DNA of 64,000 nt, from the NCBI GenBank assembly GCA_958496175.1, contig OY292278.1, positions 25,172,001 to 25,236,000 on the forward strand, written 5' to 3'. A model generated the notes under the pieces. That model did no database searches and was not told the DNA's origin. It saw only the letters and a list, made by a program, of their open reading frames with translations. This DNA comes from Sisyra terminalis. Lineage: Eukaryota; Arthropoda; Insecta; Neuroptera; Sisyridae. How positions within the stretch are numbered: position 1 is the first letter of the stretch; each line of letters opens with the position of its first letter. Below, one piece after another: positions 35,785 to 47,305 of the stretch. Made by a program: the position numbers and the translations under genes.

Positions 35785-37520
35785 ATGAATAGTATTATGT
35801 AAAGTATGGACACAACAAACTTAATTCTAACCCTCCATAAAATCATGTTAGACATCCTTGACTTATATATTTAATCAAATTTTCGTATAAAAAAATAAGA
35901 CTTTTGTCAATATTTCTCAAAAACCATTCAATAATATAACAAACGTCCATGTCCACTAGCGATAATTATTACACCTTAGTTATAGAGTATACTACCTTTA
36001 TCATGTTTATTTTAGTTTCTGTGCGCTATTGTGTAGTAATTCATAGAAAACTCATTCCTAACAAACTTCAGCTACCTACATTTAGTGACGTTAACTTCCA
36101 AGTATGATACATAATATACTATTAGATGGACTAACAAGTTGAAACTATTATAGTTTTAATTTTACTATTTCGCTTCCAAACTCTAAATAAAGTATAACCC
36201 AAGAAAAATAACTAATTGTTTAAGCAATTTGGAATGCCAAAAAGTTATTTATAATAATCAAAATCTCAAAAAGATATTTTCAACTTAGCTTTAAATTAAA
36301 AATGTTGAAAATTGAGCATTCATAACTAATGGTTATGAATGTGAAAAAATGGGTAACCAACATGATTTTGTGAAGGGTCAAATTTAAGCTTTTTTTACAG
36401 CAATATCCTATAAGGAAATGTCGTACAGTAAAGTGACATAAGAATTACAATAATTTATATGCTGGAAATAATTGTAGAGTTTAAAAAAGTTTATAGTTTT
36501 CAACTTCTATTTCACCCTAAAAACCTAGTTCTATAACCAGTAAAGTTTCTACAAGCAGCAACTATATTTCTTGAATAAAGTGAAGAAGAAGCTTGGAAAA
36601 GTGTTTATTTTATCATTAGAAAATTTATTTGGTTCCAAACTCAAAAATTTTTAAAATTAATAGCAGTAATATAATAATTAAATATATCCGTATGAAGCTA
36701 TCTACTGCATACTGAATCTTATGGCACATATATTCTTTAAGCAATATTATATAATTTAATTAAAATACAGAGAAAGTCATAAATCTACATCGGAGTCCAA
36801 AAATAGACTTAACTTTATTAAAAGTCGATAAAATATTGACGTGTGACATTGAAAATTCCCGCTGTGTTCCTTAAAGAAATTGCCTTCTCCATTCTTACGA
36901 AAGGAACTTGTTGAGGCCATTCCTCGAATCGTTTCGATTCAATCCGGAAATTTTCAGAACTATAAATTAAATTGAAATTGTTGAAAAAATGTTCTTTCTT
37001 ACATTTAGCTTTGTCGAAAATATTTCGCTGAATATTAATTTTATTTAGTGGTCCAAATTTCGTGAATAAACAAGATTTAATCCCTATAAGAAATATCTGA
37101 AGAGAAAAAGTATTTACCCGGTTTTCATGTAAAATTTACAAAAAAACTTTGGAATTTAAATGCCTCGTTTTTTTAAAGTGTTTCAATTTAAAAATTTTCA
37201 AGGACTTACCGAAGAAATATTGTGCAATTTTGAAGGGCTGAACTTTAGTCGGTGATGAAATGAAATGAAATCATTTGGTTTTTTCGTCATATTTCGATAA
37301 CCACATTAATATTAAACCAAAGGTTACCAAAATTTCTTAAAATTTTGTCGTTTCAAAAACAGTTCCCGTCATGGTACGAACTACGAATGAGAGCTACAAA
37401 ATGACACTATTAGCTAATAGAATCCCATAAATTTTAACCCCTTCTCAAAGGTAAATATCACTGGATAAGTATATAGTGTATGAAGCTTTTAGTGCAAAGC
37501 TCGTTTGCAACGGCAAAGGG
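35785..37520. other. AT-rich stretch without recognised gene
   Basis: No repeat partner, coding domain or clear regulatory layout recognised. Confidence 0.45.
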
Positions 37521-37526
37521 TGAGAG

Positions 37527-37980
37527 TTAAGGTGCATTTTCTTGCTGACGCTAGTCACGGGTTTCTAGCATCATTTGTGATTAATCAAGTAGCGATAAAT
37601 TGCGGAGTTTAGCGTTAAAAATTTTCACGTAAAATGAGGCCTTCTATCAAATGTTGATATACCGATATAATTACTATATTAAATAAGTATGTGTAATATA
37701 TATATATATAATTGCGAGTTATAAGTTTTACTACTTGTTTGAGTACATTCAACTTATGAGTAATAAATATATCGAGAATGTACTCTTTTTGGAAGTGTAT
37801 TAACAGAGAAAACCATCCCTGGTGAACATGATACGTCTGGTAGAATGTAGCAAAAAAGCTAAACAAAATAAAGCTTTATCACTGCTTTTTTCAGATAGCT
37901 CACATGTAATATTTTAATCTCGTGACCACATTTGACGCTAGAAACCAGCGTTTAGCGTCTGCATGAAATTTGAATTTTAA
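37527..37980. mobile_element. TTAA-flanked MITE (family C)
   Basis: Bounded by TTAA on both sides (37527-37530 and 37977-37980). The left end GGTGCATTTTCTTGCTGACG mirrors the right end, whose complement is TTTCATGCAGACGCTAAACG. A GTGGTCACGAG-type segment (complement) lies inside the right end, as in the 5.84 and 61.8 kb copies. No transposase frame. A TTAA duplication points to a piggyBac-like system. Confidence 0.75.
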
Positions 37981-38318
37981 CCGAAAAGAAATGTAACGCA
38001 CTATAAGGTTTAAGATCGACATCGACACTTGATTGTGTAAAAATAATATATCTGTATCGTGTATCAATGCTATAGGGTAAGGTGGAAGAGACGATGGGAG
38101 AGAAAAAGTTCAGGATAAAATATTGGCTGTTTTCAGCTCCCGGCGTCGGTTATGATCCTTCTTTTATTTATTAGATATTCAAATACCAAAATTAATGTTT
38201 GATTAGTTGAGAGCTTTGCACTTATCTAGTGTTCCATGTCACCTCTTTATTTTATTTTTTCATCCTTCAATTATTGACAACCATTCTTATAATTTATCTT
38301 TAAATCTGGTTTCTATCC

Positions 38319-38588
38319 TCAAAGAAACATCTCAATGACCTACAGGTGTTCCAAAATATAGTCTTGAGAACCATCACTAAAGCTTCATGGTATGTAAGAA
38401 ACAACCAAATTCATCACGAAATGAACGTCCGAAACATAAAAGACTTTTTAATCCAACTCACAAGAAACTTCCTTAACGGCCTAGAAAATTGTCCTAGTGC
38501 AGTAGAACTAGGCTTAGAGGAAACCATAAATCAAAGAAGGCTGAAGTGGAAACTCCCACAAGAGCTCCAAGAAATAGCAGTTGCTTGA
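38319..38588 (+). pseudogene. Jockey-like LINE, C-terminal tail
   Basis: A continuous frame reads KKHLNDLQVFQNIVLRTITK, then ASWYVRNNQIHHEMNV and RNIKDFLIQLTRNFLNGL, and ends in a stop at 38588. This is the conserved post-reverse-transcriptase tail of Jockey-clade elements (LQ.FQNKVLRTI..APWYVRN). Everything upstream, including endonuclease and reverse transcriptase, is missing, as in a 5'-truncated insertion. Sequence to about 38750, ending in A-rich DNA, is probably its 3' UTR. The protein itself would have no activity. Confidence 0.85.
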
Positions 38589-38824
38589 TCACAAGATCAA
38601 GAACAATCAACAAATAAAAAAATTAAAAAGACAGAGGAATGAAGTTCGACTCCTCCAGCTACTTAAACACCACTAAAGATCATTTGCCTGCCATCACCAC
38701 CATGATATAGCGACACATCGCTAAATTGGTGCAAATTACATAATAGTTCATAAAAAAAATCATAACGACTGAATTTTCTACCAATATATTTTATTTTGAT
38801 TGTAATGAAAGAAATTCTCAAATA

Positions 38825-38890
38825 CAGTGGATCTTAACCTGGGTTTAAATGAACCTCAAGGGTTCGGTGAGTCAGTCTCGCAGGTTCGGC
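38825..38890 (+). mobile_element. hAT terminus
   Basis: CAGTGGATCTTAACCTGGG followed by AAGGGTTCGGTGAGTC and GGTTCGGCGGA strongly resembles the common hAT end CAGTGGTTCTCAACCTGGG with its GGGTTCGG repeats. The opposite terminus was not found, so the extent is unknown. Confidence 0.55.
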
Positions 38891-39049
38891 GGATATCATG
38901 TTTTAATGATTTTGCTCATTTTGTGCATCTTTGTACAGTTTACCTTGTTGTAATTTTAGGGTGGATTAGCTAATTAATAGACATATGATTTGTTATTCTG
39001 CATTAACCAACACTATGTACACTTTATGAATCATTGGACAATACTAATG

Positions 39050-39067
39050 CTTCGTTTCTTAGGCGCT

Positions 39068-39103
<36 letters not shown>

Positions 39104-40690
39104 TATGTTTATATCTAAGTAGTGATATGTGCTACACATTACTTTGACATAAAATGTCATGAACATGAAATTTACTATACATGTCAACAAATCATATATA
39201 GTATAATTATATCTTGAACTTGAAAAAAACAAAAAACATATTTTATTTTTGCCATCATCAAATTTTAAGTTTTAATTTATATTTCTAACATTATCGTTCT
39301 CCGTATCTCCAACAAAACTAAGATCTATTGCTTTAATACTTACATTTTTTTCAAAAAATAACAATTGGTTTCGATTATTTTAAATTTTTTATTATTTATT
39401 AAGAAGTATTTTTTTTTTATTAATTTTGTATCATAATTGGCATATAGGTGAAAATAATTATTCAAATAATTTTAACTACACCTCTTCGGCATTGAACTAT
39501 TGACCACATATTTCCCTCATCAAGAGCCAATTACGAATAAATGGGCATTATCCTTTAAGCCTACAAGCACTAACCCTCTAACCACGTCACAATTACATAT
39601 ATTTAAATACAATCGAAAATCAATACGTAACCATCTCACCTAATAATTGATCCCATTTTCAACTCGAAACAATCATGAAAACGTGATAATTAGCTTAATT
39701 AATTCCATTTAAGATAATTCAAGCCCGACTTATCCTTTCACACCATGTCATATTGTCATACTCATACATATATATAGATATGAGACATATCAACATTTTC
39801 TCATTTGTTCGAATTCAACGTCTATTATTTTAATATTACACAAATATATTATTCGTATTTCAAACTCTCGTATTATTTTACTAGTGAAATGTGAATGAAC
39901 AAAGACTTGTTGTGCCATTAGACAATACACCTGCATCATATAAAATTCGCATGAAAGCTTTTTTGATATAATATAAATGGTATAGTGTACGTACCTATAC
40001 CTAAACAGAGATTCGCTAATGACTCCAATGCTTTTATATGCTTTCTTTTTTGCATGAAAGCAGCTCACAGAAAATTGCTGGAACAAAATCAAATTTCAAG
40101 CTTTGAATCAAAGATCAAGTCGAAGCATATCGAATTAAATCTGGCGAATGATCTAATTTACGTTTTAATAACAAACACAAAACTATTTTAATTCAAATTA
40201 TACTGACGCTAATGTACTTGTTATGTTCGTTTTATTATTATTTCCGTGGAATTTGTTAGCAGTCGTTTATAAGTATTGTAGCTGTGTCGTCGCTTTTTGT
40301 ATATAGTAATGTTGTAGTCTCAACATTGTACCTCTATTCGTGTTTGTATATTGAAGATTGTGCACAAGATGGTATTTGGAATCCTTTGCATAAATGACTT
40401 GTGTGTTTTGTATGTTAATGGTTTTTGTAGTTCACCTGAGTGTTAACATAATTTTAACTAATCCGGTTTTTGATTATATCTAGAATTTAACTTCATCTTC
40501 ATTTGAAATTCTCTTTGTTATTTGTACCGCTATGAACAAGTCAAATTAATCAAATTAAAAAATAACGATTCCGAATGCTTTCTTAAGTTACTTTAATTAC
40601 AAAAATCAACCACAAAACTAGCCATAGTAAGCATTATTATACAATACGCCAGCAATTTTATTGGTTAGTTTCATTGGCTTTCGAGTAATA
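39050..40690. other. AT-rich stretch with a (TA)n tract
   Basis: A (TA)n microsatellite occupies 39072-39100. Apart from that no repeat partner or gene is recognised; a 100-codon minus-strand frame (39790-40092) has no family motif. Confidence 0.5.
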
Positions 40691-40693
40691 TAT

Positions 40694-40872
40694 TGTAACA
40701 GAAAAGGAAGAAGTCTGTCTCTCTCTTTGTGCCATGCCAGCACGCGATTGGCTGAGTGACTTCTATCTCTCTCCCACCAATGCGAATGTACATATAGATT
40801 GTTCTGGAAACATCTTGTAGGTGGTGGAACGTTGGCAAATATTGGAGTATATTCTAGAATGTTGGATTGGGT
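40694..40872 (+). mobile_element. Truncated LTR (5' portion)
   Basis: Matches the first about 165 bp of the solo LTR at 41784: TGTAACAG start preceded by ATAT, CTCTCTCTTTG, ACGCGATTGG, TGACTTCTATCTCTCTCCC, then two TTCnnGAA dyads (TTCTGGAA at 40802, TTCTAGAA at 40852). The match stops where the palindrome at 40875 begins, before the TATA box. Confidence 0.85.
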
Positions 40873-40874
40873 TA

Positions 40875-41206
40875 TTTTCAAATATGTATTTAATGTATTT
40901 ATATTATAATATGTAAAATGAAATTTTCGTCTCAAGTTCATTTTAGCACACCCACAATCTGCCAACGTTGCATTTTCGACTTTGTTTTAATTTAAATCGC
41001 GATTAAATCGGTCCATAATAAAAATTTAGCCACAAAAGAGAGAATGATACCATATTAGAATTGAATGAACAAAAATATCGCGAATTAAATTAAAAACAAA
41101 ATCGAAAATGCAACGTTGGCAGATTGTGGGTGTGCTAAAATGAACTTGAGTTGAAAATTTCATTTTACATATTATAATATAAATACATTAAATACAAATT
41201 TGAAAA
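40875..41206. repeat. Large palindrome with the same core as 3.7 kb
   Basis: The core (about 40947-41139) begins GCACACCCACAATCTGCCAA and ends with its complement, as at 3.7 kb. The outer arms (TTTTCAAATATGTATTTAAT against its near complement at the right, about 75 bp) are unrelated to those of the 3.7-kb copy. The palindrome interrupts the LTR copy on its left side. Confidence 0.8.
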
Positions 41207-41399
41207 TAAGCGTTGCTTCTTCATTTCTGGCATGTCAAAGTTTACGTACAAATTGCATTTGAGTGAACAATACGTACCCATTCGGAATAGTTCTCTTCAG
41301 TTCTGAACATCTCGACGTTCCTGATCCAAGCTTATACCTGAGTACCTTTAAAGTATCGATACTCAATCATATCGATTACTTTTTTTTAATCTATAGGTA

Positions 41400-41745
41400 C
41401 TAATAAAAGGTAAAAATTTCACACCTTAATTAACAGTCGATATTTGGTATAAACTCATCTGAAAACATGCATGAAGGCTCTCATCGATTTTTGATTGGTG
41501 GCAATACTATAAATTATTTCTCATATTTATGTAAGTCATCATACACGTGTAAGAGTATCAATTCTAAAATAAAAATAAAAAAATTAATTTAATATTATAT
41601 TTTCAGTCGTCATTCCCACACATTGAAGACAAATAGAGCTTTTACAATACCTTAATAATTGCACTGTAAATTAGGTTATCAGAGACAGTAAACTTACACA
41701 AAAATTTAGGTTCCAAGATTTTTTAAGTTATACAGTATTTTGTCA
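41400..41745 (+). repeat. Dispersed repeat H, copy 2
   Basis: Extended similarity to 22905-23245 (CATCGATTTTTGATTGGTGG, ACACGTGTAAGAGTATCA, AGGTTCCAAGATTTTTT). The TIRs that flank the first copy are not evident here. Confidence 0.75.
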
Positions 41746-41804
41746 TTCCCTAATTTCAAATTGAAACGAGAGAATGACAATATTTTAACAGAAAGGGACA
41801 AACT

Positions 41805-41998
41805 ATGCCTCTCTCTTTGCGCCACGCCGGCACGCGATTGGTTGAGTGACTTCTATCTCTCTCCCACCAATGCGAATGTACATATAGATTGTTCTAGAAA
41901 CATCTAGTAAATGGTGGAACGTTGGCGAATATTGGAGTATATTCTAGAATGTTGAGTTGCGGGTATATAAGGCGCTCAGTCAAGCCAGTTGACAGTTC
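41805..41998 (+). promoter_or_regulatory. hsp70-like promoter layout inside the LTR
   Basis: In order: CTCTCTCT (GAGA-type, about 41809), inverted CCAAT (GATTGG, about 41836), TCTCTCTCCC, CCAAT (41867 region), TTCTAGAA dyads at 41892 and 41942 (two half-sites each of heat-shock-factor type), GGAAC and CGAAT units between, TATATAA at 41964 and an ACAGTT initiator-like site about 28 bp downstream. Both dyad positions are conserved in the truncated LTR copy. Heat-shock response is inferred from motifs only. Confidence 0.55.
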
Positions 41999-42126
41999 TG
42001 CATAGAAATTCAGTTGTGAATTTTCGTTTCAACAAAGCGATTATTAGTGTGATTTGAATTAAATTGAATATTGTCATTTAAGTGATTGCTTTTACAAGTG
42101 TAATTGTGAAATAAAATGTGCATACA

Positions 42127-42277
42127 CAAGGTTTATAAAATACACAGGTGGCCTCATGCGCTACGTGACGCGTCCAGAAGAAATTCGTACATATCTTCAG
42201 ACTAATTCAAATTTCAAAATTCTTCGTATGACGTCATTTTTTTTCTAATGAGACAACCTGTGTAATTTATAAGCTTT
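42127..42277. mobile_element. MITE family B, copy 3, nested in the LTR
   Basis: Starts CAAGGTTTATAAAATACACA and ends with the near complement (TGTGTAATTTATAAGCTTT). The interior matches the reverse of copy 2 at 33.86 kb (CGTGACGCGTCCAGAAGAAA and CTTCGTATGACGTCA). The 9-bp flanks are too diverged to confirm the duplication. It is younger than the LTR. Confidence 0.85.
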
Positions 42278-42402
42278 AGTGTATCTTAGTGTAATAATAA
42301 AAGTGATTGTTAAGTGGGAAAGTGATTATTTATTTCCAAAAGAAATTAAAAGAACGAATAAACGCCATCTCAATACAGTTTTGAGACGTCACGTTACAAT
42401 AT

Positions 42403-43779
42403 TAAAGATAATTGAATGAAAGTTTTACGCTACAATTCAACATATTTGGGTCTTTTCCAATGACATAATAAAACAAAAAAAAATCTTAAAATAAGACAGT
42501 TTTTCCTATAATTATTTTTTTTTCAATACGGCAGTAAAATTGTTGAGATATTCTACAAAATGGTAAACCAAAATGTCAACAAATGATAATTTGATGGGTT
42601 TTGCATATGCATCGTTTCTTAATTTCTTTTCAGCGTTATTATTTGATTGTTGGCTATTGAGTAAAGAATAAAAATTCTCAATGCTGCTGAAAAATACTAA
42701 AGTACAACAACTTACAACTAAAGTACTACAACCTCGCTATTCAGACCAGTATTCATCATATAGGTAGCGAAACAGCGCCATACAACGTTGATATTGTGTA
42801 ATTAACAGTCTTAATTTTCAATCATTTCGAAAGCATAATTTACACGTGTGTCTTATAATTTTGGTCAATAACTCAACGAAAATCTCTGTTCAAACAATTA
42901 AGATGTTGTAGATTCATTTAAGAATTAAACTCTACCGATTTTATAATAGTCAAAGAAACAGTACTACAGTACTACACGAAAAATTGATCAAATTTCATAA
43001 ACTATTCAGAATTGATTATTTTTTTCTTTGCAGAGTAAAACAATAGAACAGCATGAATTAGACTGAAAAAAAAGCAAAATTTATTTTTTTGATGTTTGAT
43101 TTCAAAATATAAAAACCAGCAAGTTTTATTCCTAAAAAGACAAACAAGTTTTCAATAAAAAGCTACCCCTGAGTGATTTCAAATGCATTTTAAATCAATG
43201 AAAGATTGGAAGTTTTGTAATATATCAGTAACCAGAAAACTTTAAGGTAAACTCAACTAAAATCCTCAAAGTATGTATATTATAAAAGTTCCAACAAAGG
43301 AAGCATTCGAATGACCAATATATTCTATAAGAATCTGAAACCAGCGGTAAATAAAAAAAAGGGATCAAACTAAAATAATAAAATGCACTCTCCAAAAAAC
43401 AAATAAACTTCTAGTTGATTGTGGGAAATAATTCCCAATGAAAGTATTTAGTTACAGAAACAATATTTTTACTTCAGTCTTTAGCCTTTTAAGAGCGGAG
43501 TAAACTTTCAGAAAAAGTCAGGAAATGAGTCAATTATCCTCTAACAAAAAAGTAAAGATGTTACAAGAAACTTTTTATATGTTGATAGTAATTTTCTATT
43601 GCATTATTTTTCACGTTCAGGATTAAATTTTAAAAAATTCTCACTATACTAATGTATGCGTGTGAGAAAATTAAGTTATTAAAAAAATGCTTTTTATCCA
43701 CTACCATAGCATATTTTGGCAGTGCTTAAAATGGTACATCAGTTATTTGTAGTTTGTAGTAACTTAAATATACAATTTT
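42403..43779. other. AT-rich stretch without recognised gene
   Basis: No reverse-transcriptase, gag or other element sequence follows the LTR. No repeat partner recognised. Confidence 0.5.
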
Positions 43780-44660
43780 CAACACAATTTTTACTTTTAA
43801 TGTCAATATAATAGGCAAATGTATGGTATGTATGGTGGCAAAGCCAGAGAACTAAGAATTTAAACTCATAGATGTGATTGTAATACAAATATATTAATTA
43901 TTGTCTCAATTTGCCACTAACTGATTGATGTTATTGGTTTTAACTGTCATTTCGTCATCATTCAATTTCCAATTTTCGTCATTTATCAGTTTTGTTGGGA
44001 TTGGACTTTTATTATTTCCCAGAAAGTTACTAATTTTCAAATAAAAGTTTAAATTGGTGGCTCATGTTCCTTTCAGCGACATCAATATTTGGCAACGTTG
44101 CATTTTCTACTTTGTTTTTAATTTACTTCTTGATTTTTTTGTAAATTTAATTCTAATATCGTATAATTTGCTCTTTTGTTGCTGAATTTCCATTAAAACT
44201 TGATTTATTCGCAAATCAAATTAAAAACAAAGTAAAAAACAAGCAACGTCGCCAGATATTTATGTCACTTAGAGGGACAGCACACACAATTGACTATTCA
44301 TGCAAATACAGCCATTACAATATAAAAATCGCTGTCATTAGTGATTTTTATTTAGAACATAGACATCGTCGAGCTAAATATTATAAATTTTACAGTCTAA
44401 ACAATATTTAAATTAGTACACAACTAGTAATTTCCTGTGAAATATTCACCATCCAATCTGATCTCCACTCAACTAATAAATGGTAAAATTTGACTTTTGA
44501 TTGAATGAAATCTTAATGATTTTTGAAACCATAGCTTCAATCATTTAGTACAAATTTGAGACAATAATTGTATTTCACTCCCATGTATGTATTTACAGTA
44601 CTTCTTCTCTATCTTTGCCGACAAATACACATTACATACGATAACCTATTATTATTATGA
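43780..44660. repeat. Foldback arrangement: G arm, palindromic core, G arm
   Basis: Left arm 43780-44075 is the G family on the minus strand and matches 25745-26110 in reverse. The core 44076-44266 is the TTGGCAACGTTGCATTTT palindrome, the same family as at 3.7 and 40.9 kb. Right arm 44390-44650 is a more diverged G block on the plus strand ending TCTTTGCCGACAAATACACA. This suggests the dispersed G repeats are arms of a larger foldback element. Confidence 0.7.
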
Positions 44661-44754
44661 GAATTAATATGTTTAAATAAAGATATTTTTGAAATAATTC
44701 AATGCAATATTTAAAATAATGTGAATAAAGTCGATTGATTCGTTATAATACATT

Positions 44755-45290
44755 ATATTTTTTCTATATTTGAATTAAAAATCAGTTCTAATGCTTAAGT
44801 ATAAATATATAGATAAAGTAAACAATTTCTATTGTATTAATATTATTTTTAAGACTTTGCTATAAAGGATTGCTTATACATATCTATACATGATATTTTA
44901 GGGGAACAATATACTTCATTTTGGTAACTGTTATCGATATGTTTCGGTTAATTCATATAATATTATTTAATACACATTTTTGTAAGTTGTCAAATGTGTA
45001 TACATAGTATACTGAATGTACAAACAGCCTACTGTGTCATATTTATACATACAGTATCTATGTATAAATAGCTAACTTAATCTCTAATTTGGAAACCAGT
45101 AACTTTCCGCGAAATATTCACAGCCCAACACTGGCACAACTGACAAATGGTTAAAATTAGCAATTGAATGAAATCAAAATGGCAGTTGAAACTAATGACA
45201 TGATGGTTAAAATTTGGGACAATAATTAATATATTTGTATTTCACTCACATGAATATGTTTTAACTTTATATTCTTTGACTTTATGAAAA
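44755..45290 (+). repeat. Dispersed repeat G, long copy
   Basis: Matches 63250-63850 in reverse over more than 500 bp: TTTCTATATTTGAATTAAAA, CATATCTATACATGATATTT, GGTTAATTCATATAATAT, TGGAAACCAGTAACTTTCCG, the G block (CACAGCCCAACACTGGCACA) and the TATTCTTTGAC end. No coding frame. Class unknown. Confidence 0.8.
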
Positions 45291-45695
45291 ATAACTTAGA
45301 TATTGAGAGATAAGATACAGAGTTTTATGTTGTTTAAAAAGAATCAGCTTATAGGCTTACTTATTATTTATCTTATATCGTTTTTAAAGTGTGTTCTGTT
45401 TTCATGGGATTAGACATACATAGCTTATTTTTTTTTAAATTAAATAAAGAAATGGAAGATATTAAATGATTACTTTCTAACTTTTCCTAATACGTTATGA
45501 AACTTAGTACATACAAATTATGCAAAGTTACAAAAAATTATCTTTTTAATTATCTACAAAATAACTTAAGATAAGTGTTTAAGTTTTACTTTCTAAGAGT
45601 TAGTAGATATAAAAACTATCTTCGGATACTATTTAAAAAAGTAACTAATCTTGTATCTTGATACTTTCCCAAAATATATTAAACAACTCTTTTTG
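45291..45695 (+). repeat. hAT-like element fragment (same family as 51.2-52.9 kb)
   Basis: Aligns with both sides of the 51159-52907 element (TTTTTAAAGTGTGTTCTGTT with TTTTTTAATGTGTGTTGTGT; CTAATACGTTATGAAACTTAGT with CTAATACGTTAAAAAACTTAGT; CTTGTATCTTGATACTTTCCC), skipping the Penelope insertion there. It therefore gives the pre-insertion structure. Termini are decayed. Confidence 0.7.
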
Positions 45696-45729
45696 AAACT
45701 TAAAAATTTGGTTGCAAATTACAACGATT

Positions 45730-45800
45730 TAGATTAGAACTGGAGCCAGAGTCTAATATTGACTCCGGAGCCGGAACTGGAGTCAACTACAGTATAAGTA
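45730..45800. repeat. GGAGCC/GGAGTC-rich patch
   Basis: Short hexamer-like repeats (CTGGAGCCAGAGTC, GACTCCGGAGCCGGAACTGG) make a GC-rich patch like the subterminal repeats of some DNA transposons. No termini found. Confidence 0.4.
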
Positions 45801-47300
45801 AATTTAATTAGTTTTGAAACTGAAGCCAATGTCCATAATAATTGAGGATTCTTTTCCAACACTAACCAAAACTTTAAAAAAAATAATCCCTTTCAGTTCA
45901 TAAGAATAAGTTATATAGTAACTTTTTGTTAGCTGTTTGTTAGACGAGTTTAAAATAAGAAATTAAAAATGATGAATTTTGAAAAAAATTGATTTCAAAC
46001 GAATTAACGGATGTCTATCAACAAGTGTAAAAAATTAAATTGAAATAATATTAATTATTAACAATTACAAAGTGTTAATAATATTTCTTCTGATAAATTG
46101 TTCAAACCACTCGGCTTGTTAAATATTAAAGTTACAAAACTTTAATTAAATTAGATATTAAATAATTAAATTAAAGCCAAATAGGATATGGCAGACCCTA
46201 AGTACACAATATATTATAATAATTGCTCATTAAGTTAATATTTCGCAATAGTTTTGTATGGTTATCATTAACTTGATGACTTCCTTACAGCTTCAATGTT
46301 TGTCCAACATAAACAAAGTGACCTTTTAATAATTTTGTTACTTTTTTTCCAACAATAAAAAGGAAAAACTATTACTTTAGCATAATTAAACACAATGGAC
46401 ACTAATAGGCATTAAATTAATCCTATTAGAAGAATAAAATGCCTCTTTGATATAATTTTCAAACTCACATCACAAAGTTTAAAGTAGAGCTTCCATACTT
46501 GCACGTTTGCAAGTTTTCTTCTCGGTTTTTAGATTGAATATCGATCGACGTTGATATTAAAACTGTTGTGAATTTTAATTAATAGTTTTACTGTCGATAC
46601 GAAGTAAAAATAAATTTCAAATCAAAGAGGAACGATTTTAGAGAGCTTTCTTAGTTTTATGTATTGAATCCAATTATTTATTTGCAGCTTTTTTCAAAGT
46701 TCCAGTTTTGTGTTTTTAAACTTAAGTTTATGTCTCTTTTTCAGGTTCTGTGGTTTTATTTTTATACAATTTGAAGTTTCATTGGTTCACTTTGCATCAC
46801 CATGATACATTGGAGATTTTTATCTGAATAATGTAAAATGCACTTTTCCTACATGGCATCAATCTATTTATGTTGTTGACGAAAATAAAGAAAGCTAACG
46901 CTTGGAGAAACGCTTCGCAAAACTTGTTTATAAAATATAGTACAAGTGGTATAGTACAAGTTATCGTTTTTTTAAATTGCTGTCTTTCTCAAATCAAATC
47001 AATTTTATGGGTTGAAACTTTATTTGACAAAAAAGATCAATTTTAAAATGAAATTTTATATGAGAAAAAGATGAGTCTTTTGTGAGAATAAAACTTACAA
47101 AATCTGTTGTGAGTACCACATGATTATCTTTTGCAAGAGTACTATTTTAACAAAAAGTAACAATTTATATTCTCCTTAAAACCAACTTTTAATACTTTCA
47201 AAGTGCTCAAAGTTATGAAATTATTTATAAAAAAAAATTATAAATTTTTTTCTCATAGTGACTTTAGACGATTTCAGATGACAAGTACTGAACTTCGATA
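45800..47300. other. AT-rich stretch without recognised gene
   Basis: No repeat partner or coding motif recognised. Confidence 0.45.
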
Positions 47301-47305
47301 ATGCT

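Larger units (their letters stand above)
41784..42398 (+). mobile_element. Solo LTR, Ty3/gypsy type, ATAT target duplication
   Basis: Bounded by ATAT on both sides (41780-41783 and 42399-42402). The ends are inverted (TTTAACAG, mutated from TGTAACAG as in the 40.69-kb copy, and GTTACA). It contains a promoter (TATATAA at 41964) and AATAAA-type signals (42112 and 42353 region). No internal gag/pol sequence adjoins, so it is a solo LTR left by recombination. A 4-bp ATAT duplication is characteristic of several Ty3/gypsy lineages. A 151-bp MITE B (42127-42277) is inserted, so the original LTR was about 464 bp. Confidence 0.85.

Noticed and set aside
40618..40965. 115-codon minus-strand frame as a protein gene
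   Set aside because: It runs across the truncated LTR and into the palindromic repeat, so it is an accidental frame in repeats.
41960..42120. Host hsp70 gene promoter and leader
   Set aside because: The segment is inside a repeat bounded by ATAT duplications with inverted TG...CA-type ends and has a second copy at 40.7 kb; no heat-shock protein sequence follows.
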